64,000 nt of DNA from Hungatella effluvii. GTDB taxonomy: Bacteria; Bacillota; Clostridia; Lachnospirales; Lachnospiraceae. Where the stretch lies: contig NZ_QJKD01000013.1 of NCBI RefSeq assembly GCF_003201875.1, forward strand, positions 1 to 64,000, given 5' to 3'. The translations under genes and the position numbers were made by a program. Within the stretch, counting starts at the first letter, position 1; every line of letters starts with the position of its first letter. Below the pieces are notes generated by a model. The model was not told where the DNA came from. It saw only the letters and a program-made list of their open reading frames with translations, and ran no database searches. Shown here piece by piece: positions 16,152 to 24,061 of this stretch.

Positions 16152-17528
16152 TTAAAATCCTTCCGCTCCCTGATCCTTCATATACTGCTCATAATCCTTC
16201 TGGAATTTCTCCATAACGGCCTTTCCATCCATAGTTCCTTTGGCAGGAGCATCCACATAGTAAACGTATAAGCTGCTCTCAAACAACGGATTTAATGTCA
16301 TTACGTAATAATTGAATTCTGGGATCGCTTTTCCCTCTTTGATATAGTTTTCATTAATCTCAGCCAGGTAATCCGGAACCTTGCCGCCGTCAACACCCTG
16401 GAATGCCGGGAATGCCGGGCGGTCTGCAAAGTAGAGATTTGCATATTCCGGTGTGGACCACAGATCAAAGATCTTTTTCACGACATCGAGATTCTCGGAA
16501 TTTTTATATGCCACGAATCCTGCAGAAGACATATTCTCGGTGATAACGTCCGCGCCCTCCTTCATAGAGATAGGGAACATACCGATTTGGGCTTCTGGAT
16601 TTGCCTCCAGGACAGACGTCGCAAAGAAGTCTCCGTTAAAGTGCATGGCTGCTGTTCCGTCCGCCACAGCCGCGATGGCATCATCGTAGGTTGCGGATGC
16701 AAAGTTGCTGTTTACGTAGCCTTTCTGATATAATTCCAGATATTTGTCCAGTACCTCGGCAAATTCCGGAACATCGTTCCACTTTGTTTCGTTTTTCAGG
16801 ATCTTGTCAGCAAAATCCTTACATCCGTCCGCTCCCAGGATTTTTGCAAAATTATCTGTCATGAGTATCTGCGGAACCCAGGTATCTTTCGGCATAAAGA
16901 TCGGTGTAGTCCCGCTCTCCTTTATTTTCTCACATGCAGCGAGAAGCTCATCCCAGGTTGCCGGCACCTCAACACCAGCTTTGTCAAACACCTCTTTATT
17001 GTAGATAAATCCATGCAGTCCCGGTACGGAAAGGAACGGGAATCCATAAATCTTTCCATCCTTGGCCGTTACGTTCTCCGGTATAATCAGACGGTCTGTC
17101 CAGGCTTCGCCCGTCATGTCTGCAAAATTAGATGCCGGATCAATGATATCGTACACGGCTGGAACATTATAATCAATGATATCCGGGCACTCTCCTGAAT
17201 TGAGCTTCATCTTAATCATGTTCAGAGATTCATCATCCGGCACGATCTGTGCATCGATCTTAATATTCTCTTCCTCTTCCAGCTTCTGAATCATTTTCTG
17301 GAGACCCTCGAAGTTTCGGGACTGCTGAATCAGGGCTGTCACGACCACCTTTTCTTTGCTGCCGGCTTCCTTTGCCGGTGTCTCCTGCTGTTCCTTCGAA
17401 GCCTCAGCCTTTACTGATTCTGTCTGTGGAACCTCTGCAGCTGTGTCCTTCCCCTGGCCTCCGCATCCTGCTAAAGCTCCCACCGTCACCATACACGCTG
17501 CTGCAATTGCAAATACACTTTTTTTCAT
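16152..17528 (-). CDS. Sugar ABC transporter substrate-binding lipoprotein (family 1)
   Basis: A 458-residue extracytoplasmic lipoprotein. The lipobox LAGC has Cys22, followed by a Ser/Glu/Lys-rich linker to about residue 58. The mature part matches the MalE/UgpB-like fold (IYGFPFLSVPGLHGFIYNKEVFDKAG; AAMHFNGDFFATS; SAGFVAYKNSEN). It is the first gene of the GH20 operon. Given the cytoplasmic hexosaminidase, the ligand is probably a beta-linked GlcNAc or GalNAc oligosaccharide. It starts after CAGGAGGAAGTTAC. Confidence 0.93.
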   Translation of the reverse strand: MKKSVFAIAAACMVTVGALAGCGGQGKDTAAEVPQTESVKAEASKEQQETPAKEAGSKEKVVVTALIQQSRNFEGLQKMIQKLEEEENIKIDAQIVPDDESLNMIKMKLNSGECPDIIDYNVPAVYDIIDPASNFADMTGEAWTDRLIIPENVTAKDGKIYGFPFLSVPGLHGFIYNKEVFDKAGVEVPATWDELLAACEKIKESGTTPIFMPKDTWVPQILMTDNFAKILGADGCKDFADKILKNETKWNDVPEFAEVLDKYLELYQKGYVNSNFASATYDDAIAAVADGTAAMHFNGDFFATSVLEANPEAQIGMFPISMKEGADVITENMSSAGFVAYKNSENLDVVKKIFDLWSTPEYANLYFADRPAFPAFQGVDGGKVPDYLAEINENYIKEGKAIPEFNYYVMTLNPLFESSLYVYYVDAPAKGTMDGKAVMEKFQKDYEQYMKDQGAEGF

Positions 17529-17672
17529 GTAACTTCCTCCTGTCTCTTTGATAGATTTATGATACCATTCCTAATCCTCTGCCGTAAATGTACAAAAGTT
17601 AAATGCGGTATGGAAAAAAATTACATGTTTATCTTTGGACAAACGTGCAGCCGGGACTATGAACAAGAAACA

Positions 17673-17704
17673 GCGGCCTTGAAATTAGTCACTTTCAAGA
17701 CCGC
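17673..17704. terminator. Hairpin, probable terminator
   Basis: GCGGCCTTGAAA (17673-17684) pairs with TTTCAAGACCGC (17693-17704), one mismatch, eight-base loop. It follows the M56 gene's stop on the minus strand and lies upstream of the GH20 operon promoter. The T tract is short. The rest of 17529-17736 holds no gene. Confidence 0.5.
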
Positions 17705-17736
17705 CGCCGATTGGGCAGGACAACACGAAATTCCAT

Positions 17737-19452
17737 CTATTCTATTTTGCCAGTAATCGTAATATCTCCGCTCTCAAAAAATCCGGTACAATTATAAGCC
17801 CATCTGCCGGCCGAAAGCGCGATCGTTTTAGTCACATCACTGTCAGTGATCGTAATACGATGTTCTTCATGATTGGGTGAAAAAAGAGTGATATCTGCGG
17901 AGCCGCCCTTAATATCAGACTGAATGGTAAGAGTTAAAACCTGATCGTTTTTCGCATCAAAGCTGCCCGAGCGGGTAATACTGTCTTGCTTACCATTACT
18001 CAGATTTATGACAGTACCTATATTGTTCTCCACTTCTGCTGCCGTTTTGTCTGGACTATCACCCTTGTCATGACTGCGGGGAACTGTGCCGCGAATGGTA
18101 ATACTGCCACTCTGAAAGAATCCGGTACAATTATAAGCCCATCTGCCGGCTGAAAGCGTAATTGTTTTCGTCTCATCAGAATCGTTCATGGTAATGCGCT
18201 GTTCTTTATTATCAGGTGAGAATAGAAACAAATCTACGGAACCGCCTTTGATGTCAGATTGAATCGTTATGGTTAAAATCTGATCGTCTTCTGCCTCGAA
18301 GCTGTCCGATTTGGTAATGCCGTTATGTCCATTACTCGACAGATGAAAGACGACCGCCTCTTCTGTCTCTGTGGTATCCTGTCCGGAGGCATTTCCCGGC
18401 AGCGGATTCGGGGCAGCGGCGTAAGCACCGGTAAATGCTCCGCCAAGGCAGATCGCAAGCGTCATGATAAAGGATAATACTTTAATCACCTTTGATTGTT
18501 TTTTATAATTCATAATAGCATCCAGCCTTTCTTTCAGCAGCTCTCTGCTTTCATTCAATGTAACAGAGGCAAGTGAATTTTTATAGTTTCCTTTGGGTCT
18601 GACCGCACCCAGCAAGGTATTCCCATAGTCCCGCATAGCATTCTCATTCAAATGCCGGATAATAGCTTCATCGCAGGATAGTTCACACAGACGGTTGACA
18701 TCGCGCGCCATCAGGTACACGAGGGGGTTAAACCAATGCAGACATACCGCCGTCTGCATAAGCCATTTATAAAACATATCTTTCCGCTTAAAATGCGTCA
18801 GCTCGTGCCTTATGGTATATTGAAAATCTAAATCCGAACAATCCGTTCCCGGCAGCACGATACAGGGATGGAAAAAACCAAGCAGCAGAGGAGATGATAT
18901 GAGGCTGTTTGTATACAGTTCCACCGGGACATTGATTTTTGCGTCTTCTGCCTCTTTTCCAAACTGCTCCAGAAGATTAATATCGTCTACCTGAGTACAA
19001 CCGGCTTTTACGTATTTTATAAAGCTCTGATAGATTGTAATTTTCCGTATCAACAGGATCAGAGCGACTGCCATCCAAACCAGGCCCAAATTACGTATCA
19101 GCATCAGAAGACCATATTTCATCACATTCACCGGGGAATAGCCTTCATCCTCAGCTTTACTGTCATCTGTGAAAGTATTTGGAAAGAGATCCGTTCCCTG
19201 CAGCGACGCAAAACCAGATTCAGGAAGCATTTTCCGTTCTAATTGTGAGGCTGCGTAATCATAGTTTCTAAAGAGGCTACCCACAAGATTATGTTCCGGC
19301 GCAAAGGGGAGCAGCAGTCTGGCAATTACGGCAAGCCAAATATAATACTGCCAGGCCTTGCTCATTTTTGATTGAAAGAAAGGTTTGCAAAGGAACAGAA
19401 TGAGAATAAGGATAGACCCGGAAAGGGATAGTGACAAAATTAGTTTTATCAT
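17737..19452 (-). CDS. BlaR1/MecR1-like M56 metallopeptidase with duplicated C-terminal domain
   Basis: A 571-residue membrane protease if started at the ATG at 19452, five bases after the blaI-like stop; an in-frame TTG lies at 19485. Residues 1-330 are the M56 module: four hydrophobic segments, zinc motif HELTH (216-220, in RHELTHFKRKD) and downstream CELSCDEAII supplying the third ligand. After the last helix (AICLGGAFTGAYAAAP) there is no penicillin-binding sensor domain. Instead, two tandem domains of about 93 residues (about 366-458 and 479-571) are about two thirds identical by eye. Each carries GRWAYNCTGFF, QSDIKGGS and LFSP motifs and looks beta-rich. The role inferred is ligand-triggered cleavage of the adjacent BlaI-type repressor. 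Confidence 0.88.
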   Translation of the reverse strand: MIKLILSLSLSGSILILILFLCKPFFQSKMSKAWQYYIWLAVIARLLLPFAPEHNLVGSLFRNYDYAASQLERKMLPESGFASLQGTDLFPNTFTDDSKAEDEGYSPVNVMKYGLLMLIRNLGLVWMAVALILLIRKITIYQSFIKYVKAGCTQVDDINLLEQFGKEAEDAKINVPVELYTNSLISSPLLLGFFHPCIVLPGTDCSDLDFQYTIRHELTHFKRKDMFYKWLMQTAVCLHWFNPLVYLMARDVNRLCELSCDEAIIRHLNENAMRDYGNTLLGAVRPKGNYKNSLASVTLNESRELLKERLDAIMNYKKQSKVIKVLSFIMTLAICLGGAFTGAYAAAPNPLPGNASGQDTTETEEAVVFHLSSNGHNGITKSDSFEAEDDQILTITIQSDIKGGSVDLFLFSPDNKEQRITMNDSDETKTITLSAGRWAYNCTGFFQSGSITIRGTVPRSHDKGDSPDKTAAEVENNIGTVINLSNGKQDSITRSGSFDAKNDQVLTLTIQSDIKGGSADITLFSPNHEEHRITITDSDVTKTIALSAGRWAYNCTGFFESGDITITGKIE

Positions 19453-19457
19453 TTCGT

Positions 19458-19835
19458 TTATTTGTGACTGCCTCCTTTTTCCCAATGGCGTTTTAAGTCC
19501 TCATAGTCCTCGCAGGAAAGCAAGTCTTTTTGTAACAGCGTGGCTACAAGCCCCTTCGCATCGCATTCATAGACTTTTTCGAGAAAATCCTGCGTCTGCA
19601 CCTCCTGATACTCTGTCTCGGAAACAACAGCTGTGTATTCATTCCTGCGTCCTATCTTATTCGTCTTCAAAAAGCCTTTGCTGGCCAACCTCGAGCATAA
19701 AGTAATGATCGTATTTTTTGTCCAGGGGGTGCCTCTGTCCTCTAATGCCCTGACAATCTCCGCATACAACGCCGTTCCGCCGTTGTTCCAAATGATTTTC
19801 ATAAGTATCAATTCATATTCTGATATTTGCTGCAT
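19458..19835 (-). CDS. BlaI/MecI/CopY-family repressor
   Basis: A 125-residue winged-helix repressor of normal family length. It shows YELILMKIIWNNGGTALYAE, then the recognition region TPWTKNTIITLCSRLASKGF, the wing KTNKIGRRNEYTAVV, and a helical dimerisation C-terminus. It is the first gene of a two-gene operon with the M56 protease. It has a near-consensus promoter and two operator copies directly upstream, which indicates autorepression. No beta-lactamase gene is in the window, so its regulon besides itself is unknown. Confidence 0.93.
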   Translation of the reverse strand: MQQISEYELILMKIIWNNGGTALYAEIVRALEDRGTPWTKNTIITLCSRLASKGFLKTNKIGRRNEYTAVVSETEYQEVQTQDFLEKVYECDAKGLVATLLQKDLLSCEDYEDLKRHWEKGGSHK

Positions 19836-19853
19836 CTTTTCTCATCTCCATTT

Positions 19854-19908
19854 TAGATTACATGCTGTACTCTAAATTTATGATAACATTTTGTACTCCA
19901 TGTGTCAA
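19854..19908 (-). promoter_or_regulatory. blaI-type promoter with two operators
   Basis: Minus strand: TTGACA (19908-19903), 17 bases, TATCAT (19885-19880). Two copies of one motif lie in the same orientation, GATTACATGCTGTACTC (19856-19872) and GATAACATTTTGTACTC (19882-19898), 26 bases apart. The first is the centre of the dyad TAGA-n-TACA-n3-TGTA-n-TCTA. One copy fills the -10/-35 spacer and the other lies downstream of the -10, as expected for BlaI-type repression. Confidence 0.75.
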
Positions 19909-19937
19909 GGGATATCAAGAAATGATTGGGGAGACGG

Positions 19938-19985
19938 AAAGGTGCTGAGAAATCCCGATGATATAGAGATTTTTCAGCACCTTTT
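19938..19985. terminator. Terminator-like hairpin
   Basis: AAAGGTGCTGAGAAATC and GATTTTTCAGCACCTTTT pair with one mismatch around a 13-base loop. It is placed after the AroE-like gene (minus strand) and upstream of the blaI promoter. The T run is better on the plus strand. Confidence 0.6.
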
Positions 19986-20012
19986 GCGTTGTATTTTTAT
20001 GATAGTTCCACT

Positions 20013-20858
20013 CTATGTAAAACTTTCGATCAGCGCCATCCTCATTGCTTCCGGATCGGGCTTCCTCCCCGTCCACAATTCAACCGCCAGGGCTCCCTGA
20101 TAGATGAGCATGCTCTGGCCGTCGAGTATATGGGCTCCCCGTTCACCGGCCTTCTGCAGAAATGGCGTATATGCCGGATTTGTAATGATGTCCTGTACTA
20201 CCATGTTTTGATTAATGGTATCGTAATCAATATCCGGTAGTGATTTATCTGGGTACAAGCCGATATTTGTGGCATTTACCAGAATATCACACGCCGGAAT
20301 GCTGACTTTCTCCACCCACTTTATAAATTCTGCGGTACAGCTGGTATTCTCTGTAATAAGTGCTGCCAGCTCTCTGCCTTTTTCCTCTGTCCGGTTGATG
20401 ATTGTTAAGTGAACGGCCCCTGCCAGCGCACATTCCACGCTGATCGCTCTTGCGGCGCCTCCTGCCCCCAGGATGACAAGTCGTTTGCCAGCCAAAAAAA
20501 TGCCATTCTCACGAAGTCCGATAACGAAACCTTTTCCATCCGTATTTTCCCCGTGCAGTTTTCCTTCTTTTACCAAAATCGTATTGATTGCCCCTATGAG
20601 AGCAGCGCTTTCCGAAAGTCCCTCCATATAAGAGACCGCAGTAATCTTATGAGGTATGGTCAGATTCAGCCCCGAAAATCCCAAAGCCCTGATGCCGTCC
20701 AGCCCATCCTGCAGGTCACAGGCCGCCACACGAAACAGCTGGTAGCGCCAGTTCAAGCCCGTGCTTCGAAAGCCGGCTTCCATCATAGCCCCTGAAGGAT
20801 TCTCATCAATCGGATCGCCAAACGCACCTGTAGTAGGTATTCTGAAACATTCTTTCAT
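20013..20858 (-). CDS. Shikimate dehydrogenase-like NAD(P)-dependent oxidoreductase
   Basis: A 281-residue member of the AroE fold. The catalytic Lys71 is in NLTIPHK and Asp107 in GENTDGKGF, the dinucleotide loop is LGAGGAARA (130-138), and the C-terminus has GQSMLIYQGALAVELW. The N-terminal carboxylate-binding motif, usually SxS in HSLSP, reads ENPSG (19-23), so the first serine is Asn. The gene follows the GH32 gene by 12 bases as the last gene of a sucrose/fructan operon, far from any aromatic-biosynthesis genes. Classical shikimate reduction is possible. The context and altered motif also allow a role on a cyclitol, quinate-like or sugar-derived compound. It starts after AAGGGGGAAATAAG. 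Confidence 0.85.
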   Translation of the reverse strand: MKECFRIPTTGAFGDPIDENPSGAMMEAGFRSTGLNWRYQLFRVAACDLQDGLDGIRALGFSGLNLTIPHKITAVSYMEGLSESAALIGAINTILVKEGKLHGENTDGKGFVIGLRENGIFLAGKRLVILGAGGAARAISVECALAGAVHLTIINRTEEKGRELAALITENTSCTAEFIKWVEKVSIPACDILVNATNIGLYPDKSLPDIDYDTINQNMVVQDIITNPAYTPFLQKAGERGAHILDGQSMLIYQGALAVELWTGRKPDPEAMRMALIESFT

Positions 20859-20870
20859 CTTATTTCCCCC

Positions 20871-22232
20871 TTATAACCCGATTTCATAGACATGAATCTC
20901 TGCATCTGCTATAAGACCCTTCGTTTCAACAGACATCCTGCCGCCCTCCATCTGAGGATAGATTCTAAGCGTCATGGCAGAATTTCCATTGATAAAAATC
21001 TCTGCTACAGAATTGTCAATCAGGATATCTACATGAACACTTCCATCTTTTTTCCGTCTAAAACAGCCCAAAATCGGCCTTTTATCTACGGATTTAATCA
21101 GGCTGCTATCCTCCATCGGCGCATAATAAGTACCTTCCCGTGGGTTAATGATGACATCGGTATATTCCTGTCCATCGCTGTCCGCCAGAAAACGGAATGA
21201 AAATACATCGTCAGACTGAATGGTTCCTTCCATCTCCGCCGTGCCAGATACTGTTTTAAATTCATATCGGCCGGTAAAATTCTGAAGTTGAACCTCTTCA
21301 TCCGTGCGGCGCAGAGTCTCGAATTCCGGCAGACGCTCCTGAACCAGTTCATTTTCCTCATTAATGGATATCACTCTTGGAATTGCCTGGGCACCGGACC
21401 ATTCTCCATCCGTATAAAGTCCTCTCCTGGGATCTTCCCGAAGCCATCCCCACATCAGAGTCCGCCCTTTCTCATCGAATGAGATCTGGGATGCGAAGAA
21501 ATCGCCATAATCCACACTCCCCTGATTGTAAACTTCCAGCTTCCCCTCTTCCGTAATGGTACCCACAAACCAGTGCAGGACACGAATGTCCCATATCGAA
21601 TGGATAAACAACACCTTATCTCCATAAACAATCAGATTGGGGCACTCCATAACCTCCTTCGCACACGTATTGCGAAAAAACTCATTAACATAAGTCCATG
21701 ACCGAAAATCATTCGTTGTGTACAGATGTACGGCACCATATTTTTCATCTACAATCCCCGCAACAAGGCAGTAAATTTTTCCTTTCCACCGAAATACGAA
21801 AGGATCACGCCACTCTGTCAGCCGTTTCCCCGGAGCATCCGTATTTCTTATAACCGGGTTTTCCGGAATCTGTTTCCAGGTTACGCCGTCCTCTGTCGTG
21901 GCCGCCCACTGCTGGGAGCCACTGTTTTGACATCGTTCTCCCTGACCAACGCTGGTATAAAGCAGTTCTATCTGACCGTTATTGATATAGCTGCATCCGG
22001 AATAACAGTGTGTCTCCCCCCTGTCCAGAGCCGGATACAGAGCAATCGGTCTATGTTCCCAGTGAAGCAGATCCTTACTTACGGCATGTCCATAATGAAG
22101 ATTCCCCCAATGCCAGTCCGTGGGATTATATTGGTAAAACAGATGATGCTCCCCTTTAAAATAAATTGTTGCATTTGGATCATTCATCCAGTTCTTTTCA
22201 GGCAGAAAATGATAACTTGGTCTGTGTTTCAT
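20871..22232 (-). CDS. Glycoside hydrolase family 32 (sucrose/fructan hydrolase), cytoplasmic
   Basis: A 453-residue beta-fructosidase. The three acidic active-site residues are visible: nucleophile Asp18 in NWMNDPNA, transition-state stabiliser Asp143 in WRDP, and acid/base Glu196 in MECPN. A five-bladed propeller (1-310) is followed by a beta-sandwich (to 453, ending in SVAEIFINGN). It has no signal peptide and acts inside the cell. The co-encoded uptake system is ABC type, not PTS, so the substrate is unphosphorylated sucrose or a short fructo-oligosaccharide. The start has AAAGGAG upstream. Confidence 0.93.
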   Translation of the reverse strand: MKHRPSYHFLPEKNWMNDPNATIYFKGEHHLFYQYNPTDWHWGNLHYGHAVSKDLLHWEHRPIALYPALDRGETHCYSGCSYINNGQIELLYTSVGQGERCQNSGSQQWAATTEDGVTWKQIPENPVIRNTDAPGKRLTEWRDPFVFRWKGKIYCLVAGIVDEKYGAVHLYTTNDFRSWTYVNEFFRNTCAKEVMECPNLIVYGDKVLFIHSIWDIRVLHWFVGTITEEGKLEVYNQGSVDYGDFFASQISFDEKGRTLMWGWLREDPRRGLYTDGEWSGAQAIPRVISINEENELVQERLPEFETLRRTDEEVQLQNFTGRYEFKTVSGTAEMEGTIQSDDVFSFRFLADSDGQEYTDVIINPREGTYYAPMEDSSLIKSVDKRPILGCFRRKKDGSVHVDILIDNSVAEIFINGNSAMTLRIYPQMEGGRMSVETKGLIADAEIHVYEIGL

Positions 22233-22269
22233 CGTAAACTCCTTTATTGTTATAAGATTTTTTATGCAT

Positions 22270-23118
22270 TCAGCCCTTAACCGCTCCAGCAGTCAGACCT
22301 CCCACCACGTACTTTTGGAAAAATCCGTAGAATATCAGCTGAGGTACAAGGATAAGCAGAGCTCCTGCTACAAGTCCGCCATAATCAATGCTGTATTTTC
22401 CACGGAACATGGAAACACCCATGGAAATTGTACGCATGGCTGGATTCTGGATCAGGGTAACTTCCAACGGGAATTCATTCCATACATAGAGCACATTGAA
22501 TACGGTAACTGTAGCCAGGACTGGCTTGATTAAGGGAATGGTAATATACGTACAAAGCTTCATCAGGCTGCAGCCGTCAATAATAGCCGCCTCCTCTATA
22601 TCCCTGGAAAATCCTTTTAAGAAACCGACAAACAACAGCGTATTAAAAGAAACGGATGAGGCCGCCAGAGGCAGTATGACAGACAGATACGTATTAACAA
22701 TTTTCAGGGCAATATTTATTCTGTAAATCGGGAACAGCAAAATATAGGTGGGAATCATAAGACCCGACAACAAGAATAAATAAATTCCGTTTTGAAGCTT
22801 CCTGCTGCGAAATTTCAGTCTGGTCAATGCGAAAGAACACATAAAAGTCACCACCAGACAGAGTATCTGGGTAAAGGCCACGATAATAATCGTATTCTTA
22901 TACATACTTCCAAGAGGCAGAATAGCAAGTGCGTTCTTGAAATTGCCCCAGTTCATCGACTCAGGCAGCGCAAACGGCTCATTCATAATCTGAGTATTCG
23001 TCTTAAAGGCCAGCACCACCAGCCAGAGGAATGGAATCATGAGCACCGCTGTAATTAATACAGTAACCGCAGACAATGCTGCCGCTCCAATCCTTTTTTT
23101 CTTTTTTTCGTCCAACAT
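22270..23118 (-). CDS. Sugar ABC transporter permease, MalG/CUT1-like
   Basis: A 282-residue permease with six helices and EAA loop DIEEAAIIDGCSLMKLCTYITIP. The C-terminus GGLTAGAVKG is typical of MalG-type subunits. The Lys-rich start (MLDEKKKKRIGAA) is cytoplasmic. It lies 6 bases after the partner permease and 37 bases before the GH32 gene in the same operon. No ATPase gene is present, so a shared CUT1 ATPase is inferred. Confidence 0.93.
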   Translation of the reverse strand: MLDEKKKKRIGAAALSAVTVLITAVLMIPFLWLVVLAFKTNTQIMNEPFALPESMNWGNFKNALAILPLGSMYKNTIIIVAFTQILCLVVTFMCSFALTRLKFRSRKLQNGIYLFLLSGLMIPTYILLFPIYRINIALKIVNTYLSVILPLAASSVSFNTLLFVGFLKGFSRDIEEAAIIDGCSLMKLCTYITIPLIKPVLATVTVFNVLYVWNEFPLEVTLIQNPAMRTISMGVSMFRGKYSIDYGGLVAGALLILVPQLIFYGFFQKYVVGGLTAGAVKG

Positions 23119-23124
23119 GGCAGT

Positions 23125-24003
23125 TTACTCCTCCTCTCCTACCTGTTCTCTCGTGACATAGAGATAGATAACCGCAAACAGAGCAGAAATCAGAAATGTC
23201 ACCGATGCTATGCTCATACCATATCCATACCGGGAGGATGTGAATGTGGAATAATACATATAAGTCACCAGCAGATCCGACATGTGGTTCGGACCGCCGC
23301 CAGTCAACTGATAGACGACCTCGAATATTTTGAAACAGCCTGTAATCACCAGAAGCATAACTATAATAATGGTCTGCCTGATCATAGGAAATGTGATATA
23401 GATCAGCTGCTGCATCTTCCCTGCACCGTCAATTTCCGACGCCTCATATAGTTCCTGCGGCACCATTTTAATACCTGCCAGAAATATGGTGGCGTTATAG
23501 CCCAGAGTCTGCCAGAGGAAAATAGCGCCTACACAGTATGGTGTCAGGGTTTTCCCTCCAATCCATTCCGGCTGGGCAGACACGCCAATATACCGTAGAA
23601 ATGCGTTGATAAGTCCAATCTTGGGATCCAGAATGAACACCCAGATCAGGCCAATTAATATGGGACTGATAATATTCGGGGAAAAACAAAAGGCTTTTAC
23701 CAGCTTTCCGCCCCGCATCTTCCTGGCAAACAGCAATGATAATCCAAAGGAGCAGGGAACTATGAGAAGCAGAGACATCGCCAGGACAAGTCCCGTATTT
23801 TTCAAAGCAATATAAAATATCTTATCTGAAAACAGCGTTATGTAGTTCCGTAAACCTAAAAACTCAGGCTTTCCAATTCCCGTAAAATTAGTAAATCCAT
23901 AATAAAACGCCATGAAGACCGGAATAATGATATACAGCAGAAATAGAATTACTGCCGGTGCAATCATCAGTATTTTTGTCTTTTTGGTACTGAACCAATG
24001 CAT
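23125..24003 (-). CDS. Sugar ABC transporter permease, MalF/CUT1-like
   Basis: A 292-residue permease with six predicted helices, EAA motif LYEASEIDGAGKMQQLIYITFP and the VYQLTGGGPNHMSDLLVTYMYY region of UgpA-like subunits. It pairs with the product of the gene at 22270. A perfect 10-bp hairpin lies between it and the upstream binding-protein gene. Confidence 0.93.
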   Translation of the reverse strand: MHWFSTKKTKILMIAPAVILFLLYIIIPVFMAFYYGFTNFTGIGKPEFLGLRNYITLFSDKIFYIALKNTGLVLAMSLLLIVPCSFGLSLLFARKMRGGKLVKAFCFSPNIISPILIGLIWVFILDPKIGLINAFLRYIGVSAQPEWIGGKTLTPYCVGAIFLWQTLGYNATIFLAGIKMVPQELYEASEIDGAGKMQQLIYITFPMIRQTIIIVMLLVITGCFKIFEVVYQLTGGGPNHMSDLLVTYMYYSTFTSSRYGYGMSIASVTFLISALFAVIYLYVTREQVGEEE

Positions 24004-24028
24004 ACCGTCTCTCCTTTTGAGTCAGAAA

Positions 24029-24054
24029 TGGCGCTGCCATGACTGGCAGCGCCA
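24029..24054 (-). promoter_or_regulatory. Intergenic hairpin after the binding-protein gene
   Basis: Perfect stem TGGCGCTGCC (24029-24038), six-base loop, GGCAGCGCCA (24045-24054), immediately downstream of the binding-protein stop. There is no strong T run after it on the minus strand, so partial termination or mRNA protection is more likely than full termination. Confidence 0.6.
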
Positions 24055-24061
24055 AAAATTG

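Noticed and set aside
17559..17756. 65-codon plus-strand frame between the binding protein and M56 genes
   Set aside because: It crosses the hairpin at 17673-17704 and the promoter region of the GH20 operon, and lacks a ribosome site.
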